From Phytophthora colocasiae (taxonomy: Eukaryota; Oomycota; Peronosporomycetes; Peronosporales; Peronosporaceae), in NCBI GenBank assembly GCA_018806915.1, contig JAGKQI010000021.1, positions 62,001 to 126,000 on the forward strand: a DNA stretch of 64,000 bases, in the 5' to 3' direction. Of this stretch, positions 61,535 to 64,000 are shown piece after piece. Each line of letters begins with the position of its first letter. The stretch's first letter is position 1. Made by a program: the position numbers and the translations under genes. Under the pieces are notes generated by a model. The model saw only the letters and a program-made list of their open reading frames with translations. It had not been told where the DNA came from and did not search any database.

Positions 61535-62618
61535 TCAAGCCCGTATTTTGGGCCCGAGTATTGGTATATGGCTCGCAACTGAATAGGTCACCCCCCGCAC
61601 TACTCCATACGTCGACGACGACGCGTGCTTCACTTGGGAACTCGCGTAGTCTGCAACACCAACGACGGTGCCTACCACCGCTCCTGTTGCCTTCGACACC
61701 TTGTGCGTCGTGTAGTTGGTCGCTCGGACCGCCGTGTTGCCCGTCGAGCGAGCAGCAGAGGACACCGCGTTAACAGCCTTGTCCTTCGTCCTGACGACCA
61801 TTTGCTGGCCCTCGTAGAGCTTCGTGAAGGCCACAGAGATCGTAGCGTCCACCTTGTTGTCCACCGTGTCCAGCACAGGCACCACCAGCGATTGGTCCAC
61901 ATCAAAGAGCGTCTTGCCCGTAACTGTAGCCAGTACCGTGTTGACCGTCGCTTCACCCAAACGGGCGAACGGCTTGACCACGCGGAAGCTGGTCGTGTAG
62001 TCGTACACATTCTTGGACGTCTCGTAGTAGTACGACGCACGCATGAACCACGGGCGATGCGTGTCTGCAGACACCAGAGTTTCATCCTGTTGAGTCGGAG
62101 TCCAGTTGGAGCTGAAGATCAGATCCATCGTCGTAACAGCTGACTTGGGGCCAAAACTGAACGTCATCTTGCTGTGGTGGAAGCCCTCCATGAACTCCCT
62201 CAGTGTCCGTCTAGTGGACACTAGGGGCTTCGCCTGACCTTGTGGAAGCACTTCAATCGTAACTACCTCAGACTCCGCCGCACGGTGCACGTCACTATTA
62301 ATGGCAATCATATATGATTACGTAACAGTTAAAAACACAAACCGTTAGATAACTGATCTCGGGGCATCAAAAGCTTCAACAGTAACGTACTAGTGCAGCG
62401 TTTCGTTGATATCGTTGTCGGTCGACACGAACTGCGTCTCGTGCGCCTTGTCACCTACGGCCAGCCGTATGCGAAGTTTGTCTTCCGGCACGCTGCCAGA
62501 GGCCTCGAGCCGATGGACTGCAAACAACAGAACAAAGGTCAATCTTGCATACTGGAATCAAGTGGGAAAGCTCCGGAAAAAACGCACCTTGCACGGCCAG
62601 TGTCCCGGACACCGCCAT
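61535..62618 (-). CDS. Perilipin-like lipid-droplet-type protein, three exons
   Basis: Paralogue of the 56858 gene. Exons 62618-62588, 62517-62391 and 62294-61535, joined by introns of 70 and 96 nt with GTGCGT and GTACGT donors; total 305 residues. The exon model restores the N-terminal domain: MAVSGTLAVQVHRLEAS, LRIRLAVGDKAHETQF and INETLHYDVHRAAESEVV line up with the single-exon paralogue. The central [20 protein letters not shown] motif and the helical repeats (GEATVNTVLATVTGKTLFD, VVGVADYASSQVKHASSSTY) are shared, as is the C-terminal HIPILGPKIRA. Same proposed role at lipid droplets. The loss or gain of introns between the two paralogues suggests that the 56858 copy arose through an RNA intermediate or lost its introns. 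Confidence 0.75.
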
Positions 62619-63441
62619 GAGTCCTGATCCCCGTCGAGACTTCGCGCTTTGCTGGCCAAATCGGAAATGAACAAGGTCTTGCAGGCTCGGAGGGAGCAGA
62701 GCGAAGCCATCACAGCGGAACTTTCCCATACCCTCTCGCTCGTTGGTTGGGTGCCGTTCGTGTACCGGTCGTCTCTTCTTTATCTCATTTGAGTTTTGTA
62801 TGCTTTTGGAAGTTGGACTGCATTTTGACCTCCGTTTGCGCCGACCATGGACGACGCTGAGACCTTTACACAACAAGGCACAAAGGGCAGGCAAGCCAGC
62901 CCGGAGAAAGCCTGGAGCAAAGCCGCTGTCTCACTAACGGCTGCGAAAATTGCACGTTGTCTTGGTGTTTGTACTGGTGAACAGTATCCGAGCAGACGCA
63001 AGGATATTGCCTAGAGCCAACTGAACCCCCGTTTCTGCGCAAGTGACAGGAAAGTTGACATGCAACTCTGACGTAGAGCGTGTCATTTTGCCAGTTGTAG
63101 ATCTTTGCATACAAAAACCAAGTCACTTGCCGAATAAGCTCGGAACACCCGCCAAAGCTCCTCCAGCGTTACGCGGCCCAAGTACGCCAGCGGCAGAGGA
63201 GCTCCACTCAAGGCGAGCGCTCAGCGCCGGGCGCTCGCAACTGTGCACCGTCCTTTGCCGGCGAAGCAGACGCGAACTATCGCCGCGAACACTGAACAAG
63301 GCGCAGCGATCTGCAATCGCAGTAGACATCCCCCCGCGGTTACAGCCAGCAGCAACTTACTGGATCCCCAGCACGCTCAAATATTGGCGAGCCGCTTTGC
63401 CACGTCTGCATTGCAGTGGCAACAATTTGCAGGCTTCGCCT
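62619..63441. other. Intergenic, no gene recognised
   Basis: About 820 bp upstream of the perilipin-like gene, including its promoter. No domain-bearing frame. Confidence 0.4.
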
Positions 63442-63871
63442 CAGGGCTCCCGAAAAATATATTTACTGGAAATACAATACAATATCATCATCAAAATATT
63501 TAATTTTTCTGAATCCCAAACTTGATAAATAATTTATTTTTTGAGCGAACCTCCACTACTTTATTGAAAAACTTTGAACCATGATAACGATTCCTAGCCA
63601 TTGATTCCCAAAGAGATGATCCTCTTTTTGCGTGTGAACAGGTCGTATTGGGACGTCCGGACGGTGGATGAGTGCATGTAAGCAGTGTCAAGTTGCTCAG
63701 GTTTTAGCATCGCAGTTTACTGAGTAACAACGTTTTGATATTGTATTGGAATTATTGATGCTCTTTCATGATGATACTGCATTATCTATTGCTAAATGCT
63801 GTGGCTGCGATAAATATTTTATTGCCTGTGCAGCTATCTATCAGTCTAAAATACAATAAACGGGAGCCCTG
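63442..63871. mobile_element. 430 bp hAT-type MITE
   Basis: Terminal inverted repeats CAGGGCTCCCG (63442-63452) and CGGGAGCCCTG (63861-63871) are perfect over 11 bp and are flanked by an 8-bp target duplication CTTCGCCT (63434-63441 and 63872-63879). An 8-bp duplication and a CAGGG-type end are the hallmarks of hAT transposons. The interior is AT-rich and non-coding, so it is nonautonomous. Confidence 0.85.
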
Positions 63872-64000
63872 CTTCGCCTGCTGTTGAGTGGTCGACGAAG
63901 CAAGGGAAGGAGAAGGAAGAGAAGGCCAGGCAGTTCGTTTCAATTGCCTGAATTCATTACAGTCTCTTGCTCGGTGAGCAGGCCGGGTGCTCGGAGTAGC
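63872..64000. other. Window end, no gene recognised
   Basis: Right target duplication of the MITE (63872-63879) followed by purine-rich unassigned sequence. Confidence 0.4.

Noticed and set aside
1..64000. tRNA, rRNA, riboswitch or CRISPR structures
   Set aside because: No cloverleaf, rRNA-like or regularly spaced direct repeats were seen; the only tRNA link is the retroelement primer binding site.

Overview
The window is from an oomycete nuclear genome, most likely a Phytophthora-like peronosporalean. I base this on compact intron-poor genes with short introns carrying CTAAC-like branch sites, on initiator elements matching the oomycete Inr/FPR consensus upstream of starts, on flagellar and mitochondrial eukaryotic genes, and on Ty3/Gypsy, Mutator-like and hAT-type elements of the kind that fill oomycete genomes. 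I saw no rRNA, tRNA or CRISPR structure.

Layout. (1) 1-8307: the 3' two thirds of a large Ty3/Gypsy LTR retroelement (copy A, + strand). It holds pol with an internal stop, an antisense ORF (ORF-A), a sense membrane-protein ORF (ORF-B, frameshifted) and the 3' LTR. (2) 9.8-32.4 kb: a gene-rich block with a PX-domain protein, mitochondrial ribosomal protein mL46, a Lys-rich two-exon protein, an ankyrin/TM protein, a PLP-dependent alpha-oxoamine synthase, the flagellar AAA protein DRC11/IQCA1, a small DnaJ-type zinc protein, a heat-shock factor flanked by a ~0.5 kb inverted repeat, a receptor-like TKL kinase, a mitochondrial 2-oxoglutarate/malate-type carrier, and two DEP-PH-glutathione-peroxidase fusion proteins. 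(3) 32921-46683: a complete 13.8 kb insertion of a related retroelement (copy B, - strand) with near-identical LTRs, a 4-bp target duplication, PBS and PPT; gag-pol carries several stops while ORF-A and ORF-B are intact. (4) 47.4-50.6 kb: a 1.23 kb TIR element flanked by TA, beside a Mutator-like transposase gene. (5) 51.6-62.6 kb: a FN3-TM-zinc-finger protein, a third DEP-PH-GPX paralogue, an atypical Rab-like GTPase, a perilipin-like protein, an alpha-helical unknown protein, a CDC14 phosphatase and a second perilipin-like protein with introns. (6) 63442-63871: a 430 bp hAT-type MITE with 8-bp target duplication.

The most unusual object is the retroelement family. Between pol and the 3' LTR both copies carry a divergently arranged pair of genes: antisense ORF-A (soluble, acidic Ser/Lys-rich tail) and sense ORF-B (multi-pass membrane protein in the env position). 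They share a ~300 bp internal promoter region in which each gene has its own oomycete-type initiator 20-50 nt upstream of its start. Both proteins are recognisably conserved between two clearly diverged copies. The element DNA is also saturated with GAACGCT/AGCGTTC and GAACGGT/ACCGTTC words in all three reading frames and in non-coding parts, at a density far above chance and absent from neighbouring host genes.

The second theme is a DEP-PH-GPX fusion family: three members in one window, two with the canonical peroxidase catalytic residues and one with the site degenerated.
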